A DNA stretch of 64,000 nt from Brevibacillus laterosporus LMG 15441 (GCF_000219535.2 NZ_CP007806.1:502001-566000), one strand, 5' to 3'; counted from the first letter of the stretch, positions 9,906-20,003 are shown. Notes: generated from the letters alone by a model not told the origin. Made by a program: numbers and translations.

Positions 9906-11186
9906 ATGGAACAACAGGCAATCATTGCACTTGTAATCTTCTTGGTTACGTATGCCATTATCATTTCAGAGAAAATTCACCGCACCATTATTGCGATGGT
10001 GGGAGCGGTATGTATGGTTATGCTAGGAATTGTTAGCCAAGAAACCGCATTACACCATATTGATTTTAATACGCTTGGGTTATTGATCGGAATGATGATT
10101 ATTGTTGCGATTACTGCCAAGACAGGATTGTTTAAAGCTATTGCGATCTGGGCAGCTAAAAAGGCAAAGGGTAACCCGCTGTATATTTTAATTGCGTTAT
10201 CGCTTATTACAGCTGTAGGTTCTGCCTTTTTAGATAACGTAACTACCGTCTTATTGATGGTACCTGTTACGTTTAGCATTACACGAAAATTAGAGGTATC
10301 TGCGTTTCCGTATCTGATGTCAGAAATTCTGATGTCAAATATCGGAGGGACAGCAACAATGATCGGTGATCCACCTAACATCATGATTGGAAGTGCTGTC
10401 AAGGAGCTTTCCTTCGTGGCCTTTATCAATAATTTGACCCTTATCTCTATGTTTATCGCTGTGGTTACGATTGTAGTGCTTGCTTTTATGTTCCGTAAGC
10501 AACTGCATACAAAAGAAGAGCTGCGCCAAAAGCTTATGAAGCTGGATGCCGCTGCTGAAATTACAGACCGGACGTTATTAGTAAAATCATTGATCATTTT
10601 AACACTGACGATCATTGGCTTTTTTGTACATCAAGTACTTCATCTTGAATCAGCAACAGTAGCTTTAGTCGGTGCCTTTTTATTGTTATTAATTACGGGC
10701 GAGCATTATTTAGAGGAAGCCTTGACTAAGGTCGAGTGGACAACCATCTTCTTTTTCGTAGGGTTATTTGTACTTGTTTCAGGACTTGTCGAGACAGGAA
10801 TTATTGCATCTCTTGCACAGGAAGCGGTTAATTTAACAAAAGGAAACGTTACCGCAACAGCTTTGCTAATTCTGTGGCTGAGTGCCATTGCATCTGCTTT
10901 CGTGGATAATATTCCGTTTGTTGCAACTATGATCCCAATGATTCAGGAGATGGGGCGAATGGGTATAGATAACCTGGAGCCCCTATGGTGGAGTCTGGCG
11001 CTAGGAGCATGCTTGGGTGGCAATGGTTCTCTAGTTGGAGCGAGTGCTAACCTGATCGTTGCCGGCATTGCGGCTAAGGAAGGCGAAAAGATAACTTTCC
11101 TTGGCTTCCTGAAAATTGGTTTTCCACTTATGATTCTATCCATTGTGATTTCAACGCTGTATATTTACTTCCGCTATTTAATCTAG
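9906..11186 (+). CDS. ArsB/NhaD (SLC13-like) ion transporter
   Basis: 426 residues with about 11-12 membrane helices. Motifs of the ion-transporter superfamily are visible twice: SAFLDNVTTVLLMVPVTF (about 102-119) and SAFVDNIPFVATMIPMI (about 328-344), plus GGTATMIGDPPNIMIG and GGNGSLVGASANLI, the paired substrate-binding loops. These define the ArsB/NhaD/citrate-type fold. Whether it carries arsenite, sodium/proton or a dicarboxylate cannot be decided from sequence. No ars genes lie nearby. It has GGGGAGGC before the ATG and is monocistronic. Confidence 0.88.
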   Translation: MEQQAIIALVIFLVTYAIIISEKIHRTIIAMVGAVCMVMLGIVSQETALHHIDFNTLGLLIGMMIIVAITAKTGLFKAIAIWAAKKAKGNPLYILIALSLITAVGSAFLDNVTTVLLMVPVTFSITRKLEVSAFPYLMSEILMSNIGGTATMIGDPPNIMIGSAVKELSFVAFINNLTLISMFIAVVTIVVLAFMFRKQLHTKEELRQKLMKLDAAAEITDRTLLVKSLIILTLTIIGFFVHQVLHLESATVALVGAFLLLLITGEHYLEEALTKVEWTTIFFFVGLFVLVSGLVETGIIASLAQEAVNLTKGNVTATALLILWLSAIASAFVDNIPFVATMIPMIQEMGRMGIDNLEPLWWSLALGACLGGNGSLVGASANLIVAGIAAKEGEKITFLGFLKIGFPLMILSIVISTLYIYFRYLI

Positions 11187-11225
11187 TATTTGTGATTGGA
11201 AGTTGTTATATGAATGTATGGAAAC

Positions 11226-11261
11226 AAATGCCTGCTTCGTCATAGAACGAGGTAGGCATTT
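11226..11261 (+). terminator. Hairpin after ion transporter
   Basis: The arms aaatgcctgc and gtaggcattt pair around a short loop; the following T tract is weak. It probably ends the transporter transcript. Confidence 0.5.
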
Positions 11262-11408
11262 CTGTTGTTTCAACGAAATGGATGAGGAAAGGAATTTCCG
11301 CTGTAAGTTTCTGAACTTTTTTCTTTACAATAAAAGTAGATTTTGCTAGTATGGAACTCTTGACTGATTTTTCAGAATAAGGATGTAGGTAGATAAAGGA
11401 GGGAGGCT

Positions 11409-12188
11409 ATGGTTTATTATGTATTGGCTATTAAAACCTACAAAGCAAGCATTCAGTATCGCATGGCGCATTTTATTAACACGTTAGGAAGCTGTATTTT
11501 CAGCTTTGTCATGATGGCGATTTGGACAGGTGTCATGAATGGAAAAGAAGCACTCAGTCCTCTTGCTTTACATGATGTTCTCTTTTATTTGGTTCTCACC
11601 CAATGTATGCTATGGATCACTACTTTTCTTACTCCAGGACTTTCTATACCTGAATGGGTTCGTACGGGACAAATCTCCCTACATATCATGAAACCCATTC
11701 ATTTTTATTTTTATACAGTGAGTCAGGAAATAGGCCGGGTTATTTATAATTTTTTCCACCGATTTCTTCCGATTTATTTGATTCTTTCCTGTGTTGTTGG
11801 CTTTTATGTGCCTACGAATTTCATAACCTTAGTATGGTTTTTCCTATCGGTTTGCTGTGCGGTGTGGATTGGTCTTAATTTATATTTTATGGTAGGTATT
11901 TTCGCTTTTTGGAGTACCGAAGTAAAATGGGCTCACTATTTAAATCAGTCCTTCATGCTATTACTAGGTGGTCAAATGTTACCCTTGGAATTTTTCCCTC
12001 GTTCTTTTGAGATGATCCTATCTTACTTGCCCTATGCAGGTATCCTCTATTATCCAAGCATGATTCTACTAGAAAAACAGGCTCCACAAGCTATCTTTAT
12101 CCAGGTAGGCTGGGTTATTTTGCTGACCGTATGTAATATGATCTTGGCTAGATTCGCACAAAAACGCTTGGAAGTCCAAGGTGGTTAG
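11409..12188 (+). CDS. ABC-2 family permease, first subunit (COG4587-like)
   Basis: 259 residues with about six membrane helices. It resembles the first permease of the three-gene ABC-2 exporters in which two different permeases are paired with one ATPase (DUF990-type sets found in Bacillus, Paenibacillus and Streptomyces). The N-terminal segment YKASIQYRMAHFINTLGS and internal GLSIPEWVRTGQISLHIMKP are characteristic of these permeases. GGAGGGAGG precedes the ATG. The second permease and ATPase follow with very short gaps, so the three form one operon. Confidence 0.87.
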   Translation: MVYYVLAIKTYKASIQYRMAHFINTLGSCIFSFVMMAIWTGVMNGKEALSPLALHDVLFYLVLTQCMLWITTFLTPGLSIPEWVRTGQISLHIMKPIHFYFYTVSQEIGRVIYNFFHRFLPIYLILSCVVGFYVPTNFITLVWFFLSVCCAVWIGLNLYFMVGIFAFWSTEVKWAHYLNQSFMLLLGGQMLPLEFFPRSFEMILSYLPYAGILYYPSMILLEKQAPQAIFIQVGWVILLTVCNMILARFAQKRLEVQGG

Positions 12189-12204
12189 GAGGGGAGAGCG
12201 AGCG

Positions 12205-12993
12205 ATGCTGAGAATTTACGGACGTTTACTGCGGGCAAGTATCCGCTCACGGATGCAATATAAATGGAATTTCATTATTTCGAATGTGATGATAGGGCTC
12301 TTGCTTGTAGTCGATTTTCTGGGAATCACCGTGTTATTATGGAAGTTTACTGACATTCAAGGGTGGACTCTCTATGAATTAGGGTTAATTTTTGGTTTTG
12401 CTAGTATTTCAGAAGCGTTGTTTCGAATGTTTGCTTCCGAAATTCATGAGTTTGAAAAATACATTTTACAGGGAGAATTCGACCAGGTATTAATTCGTCC
12501 CATCTCTCCATTGGTGTTGCTTTTAAGTCGCAATATTGATATTGGAAGACTAGGACAATTAGGACAGGGTATGCTTGTTTGTGGCTACTCTTTTTTTCAA
12601 CTGATGAGGCATGGACAGGATATTACAGGTATCCTGATGTGGATGCCTATTATCATTATAGGAGGAGCGCTTATCTGTTTTTCTTTGTCGCTGATCGTAG
12701 CTACATTCAGCTTTTGGATGGGGAGAATCAGTGATTTACAGGTTTTCTTATTTTATGCTCCCATGAATGCTTCTAAATATCCGATCAGCTTGTATACCGG
12801 ATGGTTAAAAACATTGTTCTTTACATTGATGCCGATTGCGTTTGTTAACTATACTGCTCTTTCTTATTTACTAGACAAGGGAGGAAGCTGGATACTACTA
12901 CTGGTTAGCCCGCTTGTTGCCCTTGCTTTCCTTGGAGCGGCTATTTCCTTTTGGAATTTTGGTATCCGGCATTATCACAGTACAGGCAATTAA
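12205..12993 (+). CDS. ABC-2 family permease, second subunit (COG3694-like)
   Basis: A 262-residue membrane protein with six predicted helices, homologous in layout to the preceding permease (SIRSRMQYKWNFIISN near the start; QGEFDQVLIRPISPL in the middle). The frame is open from 12181, overlapping the previous gene, but the ATG at 12205 follows AGGAGGGGAG and is preferred. It forms the second half of a heterodimeric channel with the product at 11409. Confidence 0.87.
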   Translation: MLRIYGRLLRASIRSRMQYKWNFIISNVMIGLLLVVDFLGITVLLWKFTDIQGWTLYELGLIFGFASISEALFRMFASEIHEFEKYILQGEFDQVLIRPISPLVLLLSRNIDIGRLGQLGQGMLVCGYSFFQLMRHGQDITGILMWMPIIIIGGALICFSLSLIVATFSFWMGRISDLQVFLFYAPMNASKYPISLYTGWLKTLFFTLMPIAFVNYTALSYLLDKGGSWILLLVSPLVALAFLGAAISFWNFGIRHYHSTGN

Positions 12994-13018
12994 TAGAGGA
13001 AGGAGTGGAGGAATTACG

Positions 13019-14002
13019 ATGATCATAGCACGAGGAATACATAAGCACTTTGAGCTGGCAAAGCCGAAAACGGGTCGTTTTTCCTCGATTCGCAGTCTTT
13101 TTTCACGGGAAAAACGAATTGTACATGCCGTTCATGATATTTCTTTTGAGATTGGCAAAGGAGAAGCGGTCGGCTACATTGGCCCTAACGGAGCAGGAAA
13201 ATCTACAACCATTAAAATGCTTTGCGGCATTCTGCATCCTTCTTCCGGTGAAATCACGGTCAGCGGTCTGCATCCAGAACGTCAGCGTAGAAAGCTAGCT
13301 CATCAGATTGGCGTAGTATTTGGGCAACGTACCCAGCTATGGTGGGACTTGCCTGTCCGTGATTCCTTTGAAATTATCAAGGAAATGTACAAGGTTGGGG
13401 AGGCGCAGTATCGTTCGCGCTTATTGCAGTATGATGATCTTTTACATATAGAAGAGTTTATTGATACACCTGTACGTAAACTATCATTGGGACAACGCAT
13501 GAGAGCTGATCTGGTGGCTGCCTTGCTACATAATCCGGATGTATTATTTTTAGATGAACCGACAATCGGGCTGGATGTGGTTGCGAAAACCAATATTCGG
13601 ACTTTTTTACAGCAGATCAATAAACAAGAGAAAAAAACGATTCTCCTCACCACACATGATATGGATGATATAGAATCTATTTGTTCCAGAGTAATGATTA
13701 TCAACCATGGTACGATCATTTCAGATGGTAGTATCGATCAATTGCGTGAACAGATTGGATTACCTAGCATGTTACAGGTTGAGTATAAGACAACTCCTCA
13801 ACCATTCCCATTACCAGCAGGTGTTACCTACGAGCTGATTGATAAACAAGTAACGTTTCTTTACGACAAACGTTTGGTTACTGCCATAGATTTAATTACT
13901 AGTGTTGGCAGATGGGGAGAGGTTGGAGATATATCCATGCATGAAGCTGAGGTGGAGGAGCTAATTCGGAAGGTATATGAGAGACCATTGACTGTCATCT
14001 AA
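13019..14002 (+). CDS. ABC-2 exporter ATPase (COG4586-like)
   Basis: 327 residues. Walker A is GPNGAGKST, the signature is LSLGQRMRADL, and Walker B is VLFLDEPTIGLD; the signature LSLGQRMR and the N-terminal extension before the ATPase core are typical of the COG4586 group. A C-terminal domain of about 70 residues follows the core, as in DrrA-like exporters. The frame is open upstream from 12914 but the ATG at 13019 has AGGAAGGAGTGGAGG before it. It energises the two permeases encoded immediately upstream. Substrate unknown. Confidence 0.92.
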   Translation: MIIARGIHKHFELAKPKTGRFSSIRSLFSREKRIVHAVHDISFEIGKGEAVGYIGPNGAGKSTTIKMLCGILHPSSGEITVSGLHPERQRRKLAHQIGVVFGQRTQLWWDLPVRDSFEIIKEMYKVGEAQYRSRLLQYDDLLHIEEFIDTPVRKLSLGQRMRADLVAALLHNPDVLFLDEPTIGLDVVAKTNIRTFLQQINKQEKKTILLTTHDMDDIESICSRVMIINHGTIISDGSIDQLREQIGLPSMLQVEYKTTPQPFPLPAGVTYELIDKQVTFLYDKRLVTAIDLITSVGRWGEVGDISMHEAEVEELIRKVYERPLTVI

Positions 14003-14312
14003 AATGTCGGGATTTATTTCCCAAGAAATGACACGCTTTGCTAAGGAGTCACCTGTGTGATCGTTTACTCTGAAATCGAGTGTATAGGACGACAAGAATC
14101 AACACTGCTACTGCTTAGCAAGGTGAGAATGTAAGTGATTGAATTTGGATGTCATACACTTCCTGCTAAAAAATTGCTCAAACTGGATATTATGAGATGA
14201 AAAGACGTTTGTAATGGGTTAAAAAGGAATGAACTAGTTTGTGGAAATAGTCACTCTATTCTATAATAAAGGATATAGGTCTGCGAGTATGCGAATAAAA
14301 GGGGAAGAGATA
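14003..14312. other. Intergenic region, no gene seen
   Basis: 310 bases between the ABC-2 ATPase and a small gene. A short open frame from 14241 runs into the next gene but lacks a ribosome site. No clear terminator was found after the ATPase gene. Confidence 0.5.
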
Positions 14313-14657
14313 ATGAAAATTCTGTCAGTTATAGGGGAAAGTGTGCCTGCTGGAAAAGGAGGCTCACCTGCTGATACCTTTGAACGATCAGTTGTCACTT
14401 ATCAAGTAGGGGCAGAAACGAAAACGCTTACTGTTACCTATGTCCGCTATTTCGAGAAACTTCTAGCCCAACAAGGAGTGTACGATCAGGAGAAGGAAGG
14501 AGTGCCTGTCAATCAAGTAGCAGCTACTCTTTTTTTAGAACAAAATCCCCAGGCCAAAGAATCACGCCACTATTTTAATGATGCTGAATCATTCACTAAG
14601 CTATTTACAACGTTTTCTATAGAAAAGTGGAAAGAAAAATACTCATCATTGGTATGA
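14313..14657 (+). CDS. Conserved-looking small protein of unknown function
   Basis: 114 residues, soluble, no signal peptide or membrane helix. The ATG at 14313 has GGGGAAGAG upstream and is preferred over an earlier start at 14241. The sequence begins MKILSVIGESVPAGKGGSPA and contains a mid-protein KTLTVTYVRYFEKLLAQQG segment. I do not recognise a family. It stands alone between two transporter/metabolic genes. Confidence 0.6.
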   Translation: MKILSVIGESVPAGKGGSPADTFERSVVTYQVGAETKTLTVTYVRYFEKLLAQQGVYDQEKEGVPVNQVAATLFLEQNPQAKESRHYFNDAESFTKLFTTFSIEKWKEKYSSLV

Positions 14658-14876
14658 GATGTCAAAATTTCGTCGAAACAGAGTAGAAATAGACATATTT
14701 TTGACCAAAATATCACATTTTTGTGACAACACGTATTTATGACACTTGAATGATTGCAGTTCCCCTCGAATTTTTGCATAATAGAATTTGTATTATTTGA
14801 TAACTATTCTTATTTGGCGATTACACGATTACAATCGCAAACAAGAAACGACATAGATAGAGGGGCGAAGCACGGA

Positions 14877-15626
14877 ATGAAACAAGTCGGAGTACTCATA
14901 ATAGGTCATGGTTCCAGCAGTGCAGCATGGGTAGAGCTCGTGGATCAAGCAGTTGCTAGTTTAGACATCCAGGTACCTTACACCACCTGTTTTCTGGAAA
15001 TGGTAGAAGGACGCCTCGTTGAGGATGGTCTACGAGAACTTGAGGCTCGCGGTGTAGAAAAAGTCATTGCGATTCCCCTTTTTGTTGCAGAAGGCAGTAC
15101 ACATATTGATGAGATCGGCTATTTGTTAGGTGCTACCGATAATAAATTGGATGATGGGTGGGAAAGATTGCACACAACCATGGAGATGATTTATTGCCCA
15201 CCAATGAACGATCACCCGTTTATTCTAGATATTTTAGAAGATCGGATTCGCGAGCTTTCCTCAGACCCACAAGAAGAGATCCTGTTCCTAGTTGGACACG
15301 GAGCAAACGAAGGTGAAAATCATCGGAAGTGGGAAGAAGTATTACAAAGCATGACCAAGACTCTGAAGGAGCGCTTAAAATTCTCTGAGGCTACCTATGG
15401 AACTTTGCATCCGGACAATCTTCGTTCTCGGGCGGAGGAAGCAATCAATCAAGGCAGAACGATTGTGATTCCGTTATTCTTAAGCGAGGGGTATTTCACT
15501 AAGAAGGTCATCCCCTCCAATCTGAATGGATTAAATTATGCCTATAGTGGTAAAACATACCTGCCACATCCTTTTGTAGCGAAGTGGTTGCAAGAAGTTG
15601 TAGATGAACAGGTGCATAATGCGTAA
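14877..15626 (+). CDS. CbiX/SirB-like sirohydrochlorin chelatase family protein
   Basis: 249 residues with two chelatase-like half domains. The first begins GVLIIGHGSSSAAWVELVDQ, the second has ILFLVGHGANEGENHRKWEE; each has the GHG motif whose His binds metal in CbiX/SirB/CbiK enzymes that insert cobalt, iron or nickel into sirohydrochlorin. No sirohaem or cobalamin genes are adjacent, so the metal and substrate are uncertain. The ATG at 14877 follows AGGGGCG; an upstream in-frame stretch from 14754 lacks a ribosome site. Confidence 0.8.
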   Translation: MKQVGVLIIGHGSSSAAWVELVDQAVASLDIQVPYTTCFLEMVEGRLVEDGLRELEARGVEKVIAIPLFVAEGSTHIDEIGYLLGATDNKLDDGWERLHTTMEMIYCPPMNDHPFILDILEDRIRELSSDPQEEILFLVGHGANEGENHRKWEEVLQSMTKTLKERLKFSEATYGTLHPDNLRSRAEEAINQGRTIVIPLFLSEGYFTKKVIPSNLNGLNYAYSGKTYLPHPFVAKWLQEVVDEQVHNA

Positions 15627-15644
15627 CGGTTAGAATAATCTACA

Positions 15645-15676
15645 AGAAGGCTCATCAATCGAGGCCTTCTTTTTTC
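15645..15676 (+). terminator. Rho-independent terminator after CbiX-like gene
   Basis: The arms agaaggctc and gaggccttct are followed by a T run. Confidence 0.8.
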
Positions 15677-15871
15677 TTGTGTAAGGCAGGCGGAGAAACT
15701 TGCGGTACAATAGGAGAAGTGCAACAATAATCCCTGCAGGCTTTTATTGTATCTATTTATGAAAAAAATGTATAGTCACAAAGCAAAGGGATGCATACAT
15801 AACATAAAAAAGTTGGGGAAACGAGTAAAATTAGGGCGAACCGCGTTTTTTTCAAGAAAGAGAGGGTATCT

Positions 15872-16606
15872 ATGATTGAAGTGCAGAATGTGACAAAAGC
15901 ATTTAAAGATGTCGTTGCTGTCGATCAGCTATCGCTTCTGTGTCGACCGGGAGAGGTACTAGGTCTTTTAGGAGAAAATGGAGCGGGTAAGACTACTACG
16001 ATGCGTATGATGGCAACAATTTTGACCCCTACCAGCGGCGATATTATCATGGATGGTTATTCGGTTAAAACGCATCCGATGGAAGTCCGCAAACGCATTG
16101 GATTATTATTTGGCGGAGATGTGGAGCTGTACGCTAGGCTGACAGCAAGGGAAAATATTCAATACATAGGAAAGTTGCATGGGCTGGATCAGAAGCTATT
16201 AGATCAACGGATTGAACAGGTTAGTAAGCAATTGGACATGAGTGAATTCTTGGATCGTCGTGTGGGGCCTTTTTCCCGTGGAATGCGACAAAAGGTAGCG
16301 ATTGCCAGATCGTTAGTGCATGATCCTAAGGTAATTTTGTTTGACGAGCCTACTACAGGATTAGATATTACAGCAGCTAGTGTATTTCGACGATTAATTA
16401 AAGAATTACAGCAGCAGAACAAAACGATTTTATTTTCCACACATAACATGGGGGAAGTAGAGAAGCTATGCTCAAGAGTAACGATCATGCATAAAGGAAA
16501 GATGATTGTGGAGGGCAGCATCCCGGATTTGCGCAAACGCTATGATCTACAGGATATGGACGACATCTTTATGCGAGCGGTCGGAGGTGAGAAAGAAAAT
16601 GAATAG
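15872..16606 (+). CDS. NatA-like ABC transporter ATPase
   Basis: 244 residues with Walker A GENGAGKTT, signature FSRGMRQKVAIARS and Walker B VILFDEPTTGLD. The order and the partner permease downstream match NatAB, the Bacillus sodium-extruding ABC pair. Start ATG with GAGAGGGTATCT upstream. Its stop overlaps the permease start by eight bases, so the two are coupled. The ion specificity is inferred from family resemblance only. Confidence 0.88.
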   Translation: MIEVQNVTKAFKDVVAVDQLSLLCRPGEVLGLLGENGAGKTTTMRMMATILTPTSGDIIMDGYSVKTHPMEVRKRIGLLFGGDVELYARLTARENIQYIGKLHGLDQKLLDQRIEQVSKQLDMSEFLDRRVGPFSRGMRQKVAIARSLVHDPKVILFDEPTTGLDITAASVFRRLIKELQQQNKTILFSTHNMGEVEKLCSRVTIMHKGKMIVEGSIPDLRKRYDLQDMDDIFMRAVGGEKENE

Positions 16607-17783
16607 GCAGCATATCTGGATTGTCTTTCAAAAGGAAATGACCGACCTCATTCGGGACCGCAAAACGTGGATTGGAGCGTTAGTCATACCTTTGGCGGTC
16701 GTTCCATTACTTGTATTTCTAATGTCTTTTTCTATGAATGGGGTAGTCAAAGAGGCGCAATCCTTCGTGCCGCTGATTGTTAATGCAGACAGTCAGCATC
16801 CCTTTGTGAAAATCTTACAAAAGAATGTTAGTGTAAAAATGATTCAGGTAGAAGACCCTTTAGCAGCAATTAAGGATGGCGATGCAAGAGCGTTCATTAA
16901 ATTGCCGGAGCATTTGCAGAGTAAGCTGCAAGCTGGTGAGTCTGTTGATATTACAGTCTGGTACGATCCGTCTAACCAAAAGTCTACTTATGCGAAAACG
17001 TTAATTGAAAAATCCATAAAGGAATATGAAAAAGAGGTTGTCTCCAAGCGTTTACAGCGTGTGGGCTTGACGATTGGGGCGATTGAGCCAATGCAAACTA
17101 CATTTGAAAGCGTAGCAAGCGATGAGAAGGTGTCTGGGAGTATTTTATCTGGGGTTCTGATTATCCTGATGATTGCTTCGCTCATCTCTGGAGGATTGCC
17201 AGCCGCGACAGATTTAGTTGCAGGAGAGAAGGAACGAGGTACTCTGGAGACATTGATAAGTGCCCCGATAACAGCTAATAGCGTATTAACAGCCAAGCTA
17301 TTTACCGTCATGATTATGAGTGGCGTCAGTTCGTTGGCGTCGGTGATTAGCGTATCGGTAATTTTTTCGTTCATCCCCATTAATCACGATGCGGGAGGAC
17401 TCTCCTTGCAATTTTTCACCGCTAGCTCGCTTATCGTGTTGTTTGTGGTGCTAATCTTGCTGGCAGCTATGTTTGCCGGCGTCATGCTAAGCATTAGTTC
17501 CTTTGCTAAATCCTTTAAGGAAGCACAGACATACATGACACCACTCGTTTTGGTCGGATTAGTACCGGCTTACCTGATGATGCCTCTTAATCCGATTGAT
17601 ATTCCATTTGCGTACTATTTACTGCCGATCTTTAATGGAGTGGCGATTTTTAAAGAAATTTTCTATGGTGAGCTTCAACCCATGCATGCTCTTCTAGTAA
17701 TGTTCACCTCGCTTCTCTATGTAATCATTGCGATTAAAGTGGCAGCGAAGTTCTTTAAACGGGAGAACTTATTAGTGAAATAA
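16599..17783 (+). CDS. NatB-like ABC-2 permease
   Basis: 394 residues: an N-terminal helix (about 25-45), an extracellular domain (about 50-185) and five or six C-terminal helices. The motif DLVAGEKERGTLETLISAPI is the hallmark of NatB/YhaP-type ABC-2 permeases. The ATG at 16599 lies within the end of the ATPase gene with GGAGGTGAG just upstream. A strong hairpin terminator follows. Confidence 0.9.
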   Translation: MNRQHIWIVFQKEMTDLIRDRKTWIGALVIPLAVVPLLVFLMSFSMNGVVKEAQSFVPLIVNADSQHPFVKILQKNVSVKMIQVEDPLAAIKDGDARAFIKLPEHLQSKLQAGESVDITVWYDPSNQKSTYAKTLIEKSIKEYEKEVVSKRLQRVGLTIGAIEPMQTTFESVASDEKVSGSILSGVLIILMIASLISGGLPAATDLVAGEKERGTLETLISAPITANSVLTAKLFTVMIMSGVSSLASVISVSVIFSFIPINHDAGGLSLQFFTASSLIVLFVVLILLAAMFAGVMLSISSFAKSFKEAQTYMTPLVLVGLVPAYLMMPLNPIDIPFAYYLLPIFNGVAIFKEIFYGELQPMHALLVMFTSLLYVIIAIKVAAKFFKRENLLVK

Positions 17784-17788
17784 AAAAT

Positions 17789-17820
17789 AGCTTGGCTCTT
17801 AGTAGGAGCCAAGCTTGTAT
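17789..17820 (+). terminator. Hairpin terminator after natB-like gene
   Basis: A perfect 10-bp stem (agcttggctc / gagccaagct) with a 6-base loop lies six bases past the stop codon. The downstream tract is T-rich but short. Confidence 0.75.
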
Positions 17821-17926
17821 AATAATTATATCCGATCAGCAGAACTGACATAAATCGCAGAATCAGGAATAACGATTCTAACAGTCATCTTTATCTAATA
17901 GCTATTGATAGAAATCATTACTGGAT

Positions 17927-18892
17927 TTACTTGGATTCCCCTTGCTTTACTAGCCAGCCAGCCCCAATCACACCGGCGTCATTACCCAGTGTAGCAGGCA
18001 GGATTTCGCATGAATCCGCTGCAATTTTCCATGTGTAGGTATCAAATGACTTACGGATCAGCGAGAATAGAGCATCACCTGCTGCAGAAACACCGCCACC
18101 GATTACAATTTTGGCAGGGTTCAGTAGATTGGCTATGTGTGAAAGGCCAAATCCGGTATAAAACGCAGCCTGGTCAATGACCTCCTGAGCTACTAAATCT
18201 CCTTCTGCGGCTGCATCAAATGCATCTTTGGCAGTTAAGGAGCCTTTCTCTGCTAGCTGTTTAGCTAAATACGCACTGCGACCTTCCTTCGCTGCTGTCT
18301 CTATCCCTAAAATAATGGCTGTGGCTGAACCATATCGCTCCATGCAACCCTTTTTACCGCAATTGCATAGTGGGCCATCTGGGTTAACGGTTACGTGACC
18401 GATTTCGCCGCCTACTCCTTTTACACCATGGACGATCTTGCCGTCAATAATGATTCCACCGCCAATACCTGTACCAAGTGTAATAGCAACCAGGTTATCG
18501 GTCCCTTGTCCCGCGCCGCGCCACATTTCACCGAGAGCGGCTGCGTTGGCGTCGTTTTCTACATATGTGGGCAAACCAGTTAAAGCTTCTGTTTTAGCCT
18601 TCAACGCAGTATCCTTAATACCCAGATTCACCGCTTCATATACAAAGCCCGTGTCCGTATCTACCGGCCCAGGCACACCGATGCCAATTCCATAGGCTTC
18701 TTCTTTGGTGAAGCCCTGCTCGGCCATCAGTTGGTCAATCGTGTTTGTCATCTTCCCAATAATAGCATCTTCTCCCTCAGAAACAGGAGTAGGGATTTGT
18801 GTTTTTGTAATAATTTCCCCATTCGGATCTAGTAAAGCTATTTTAATCGTGGTTCCCCCGATATCTACTCCTACAATCATACGCTTCGTCAA
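17927..18892 (-). CDS. glcK: ROK family glucokinase
   Basis: About 321 residues. It phosphorylates glucose with ATP. Seen are the ATP-binding motif GVDIGGTTIK at the N-terminus, GTGIGGGIIIDG in the middle and the ROK zinc motif CNCGKKGCMERYGSATAI. The substrate-binding segment ENDANAAALGE is intact. A TTG start at 18892 has AGGGG nine bases upstream; an ATG four codons later (18880) is the alternative. Transcribed alone, convergent to natAB. Confidence 0.9.
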   Translation of the reverse strand: MTKRMIVGVDIGGTTIKIALLDPNGEIITKTQIPTPVSEGEDAIIGKMTNTIDQLMAEQGFTKEEAYGIGIGVPGPVDTDTGFVYEAVNLGIKDTALKAKTEALTGLPTYVENDANAAALGEMWRGAGQGTDNLVAITLGTGIGGGIIIDGKIVHGVKGVGGEIGHVTVNPDGPLCNCGKKGCMERYGSATAIILGIETAAKEGRSAYLAKQLAEKGSLTAKDAFDAAAEGDLVAQEVIDQAAFYTGFGLSHIANLLNPAKIVIGGGVSAAGDALFSLIRKSFDTYTWKIAADSCEILPATLGNDAGVIGAGWLVKQGESK

Positions 18893-19076
18893 ACTGCATA
18901 CACCCCTCGTACAAGTCATCTATTCACTAATAGTACCATGAGCAGAGCGGATAAAATAGGCAAAATCATGTGACAAGCCGCATAATGATTCCCAAAAATG
19001 GTCATACAGGATATGATGGGTATGGTATCATGATAAAATTCAAAAATATATACGTAAACGGAAGAAGGGGACGCGA

Positions 19077-19967
19077 GTGAAGAGAGCACGTCTAATCTAT
19101 AATCCGACCTCAGGGCGTGAAGCTGTTCGCCGTCAGTTGCCAGAGATTTTAGAGACGCTGGAAAGGGCCGGATACGAAACTTCTTGTCATGCTACCAAGG
19201 GGGAAGGGGACGCTACTAGAGAGGCTGCCCGAGCCGTATCCAGACAGTTTGACCTTGTTATCGCAGCCGGTGGAGACGGTACTATTTATGAAGTAATCAA
19301 TGGCATGGCGGAAAAGAAAAATAGACCCAAGCTGGGGATTATTCCTGCTGGTACAACCAACGATTTTGCCAGAGCCTTAGGTATACCAAGATCGTTAAAA
19401 AAAGCAAGTCAAATCATCGCGGCCGGTCACACGCAAAAAATAGACGTTGGCAAAATGAACGACCGTTATTTCATTAATATAGCTGGCGGTGGAACACTAA
19501 CCGAACTAACCTACGAAGTGCCAAGCAAATTAAAAACTGTGGTGGGACAGCTTGCCTACTATTTAAAAGGAATAGAAAAGCTTCCATTTATCACGCCGAC
19601 ACATATTCGCATCGAAACACGTAATCAGGTCATGGTCGATGAGGAAGTTATGCTGTTTCTTATTTCGAATAGCAATTCTGTGGGTGGCTTTGAGAAGATA
19701 GCCCCTGCGGCCAGTCTTTCAGATGGAAAGCTCGATTGCATCGTCTTAAAGAAGGCAACATTGCCAGAAATCGTACGTATCGTTACCATGGCAATCAAAG
19801 GGGACCACATTAAAGACTCCCATGTATTATATTTTCAAGCGGATTATATCAAAGCAACAACCAGGGACAAACAACAGGTACTTCTAAATCTGGATGGAGA
19901 ATTGGGTGGAGAATTACCTTGTGAGTGCTACACCCTTGCTAATCATTTTGAGATTTTTGTACCATGA
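19077..19967 (+). CDS. Diacylglycerol kinase family lipid kinase (DgkB-like)
   Basis: 296 residues. It begins RARLIYNPTSGRE and carries VIAAGGDGTIYEVINGM, the nucleotide-binding GGDGT motif, then GIIPAGTTNDFARALGIP. These define the DgkB/YegS lipid kinase family, which in Firmicutes returns diacylglycerol from lipoteichoic acid synthesis to phosphatidic acid. GTG start with AGAAGGGGACG upstream. In many Bacillales DgkB lies immediately before the rlmCD gene, as here, which supports the call. Confidence 0.9.
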   Translation: MKRARLIYNPTSGREAVRRQLPEILETLERAGYETSCHATKGEGDATREAARAVSRQFDLVIAAGGDGTIYEVINGMAEKKNRPKLGIIPAGTTNDFARALGIPRSLKKASQIIAAGHTQKIDVGKMNDRYFINIAGGGTLTELTYEVPSKLKTVVGQLAYYLKGIEKLPFITPTHIRIETRNQVMVDEEVMLFLISNSNSVGGFEKIAPAASLSDGKLDCIVLKKATLPEIVRIVTMAIKGDHIKDSHVLYFQADYIKATTRDKQQVLLNLDGELGGELPCECYTLANHFEIFVP

Positions 19968-20003
19968 CATAGATTTTATGCAATATTAAAGGAGCTAGAC
20001 AGA

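Noticed and set aside
12914..13018. N-terminal extension of the ABC-2 ATPase
   Set aside because: The stretch overlaps the permease gene and lacks a ribosome site; the ATG at 13019 has a strong one.
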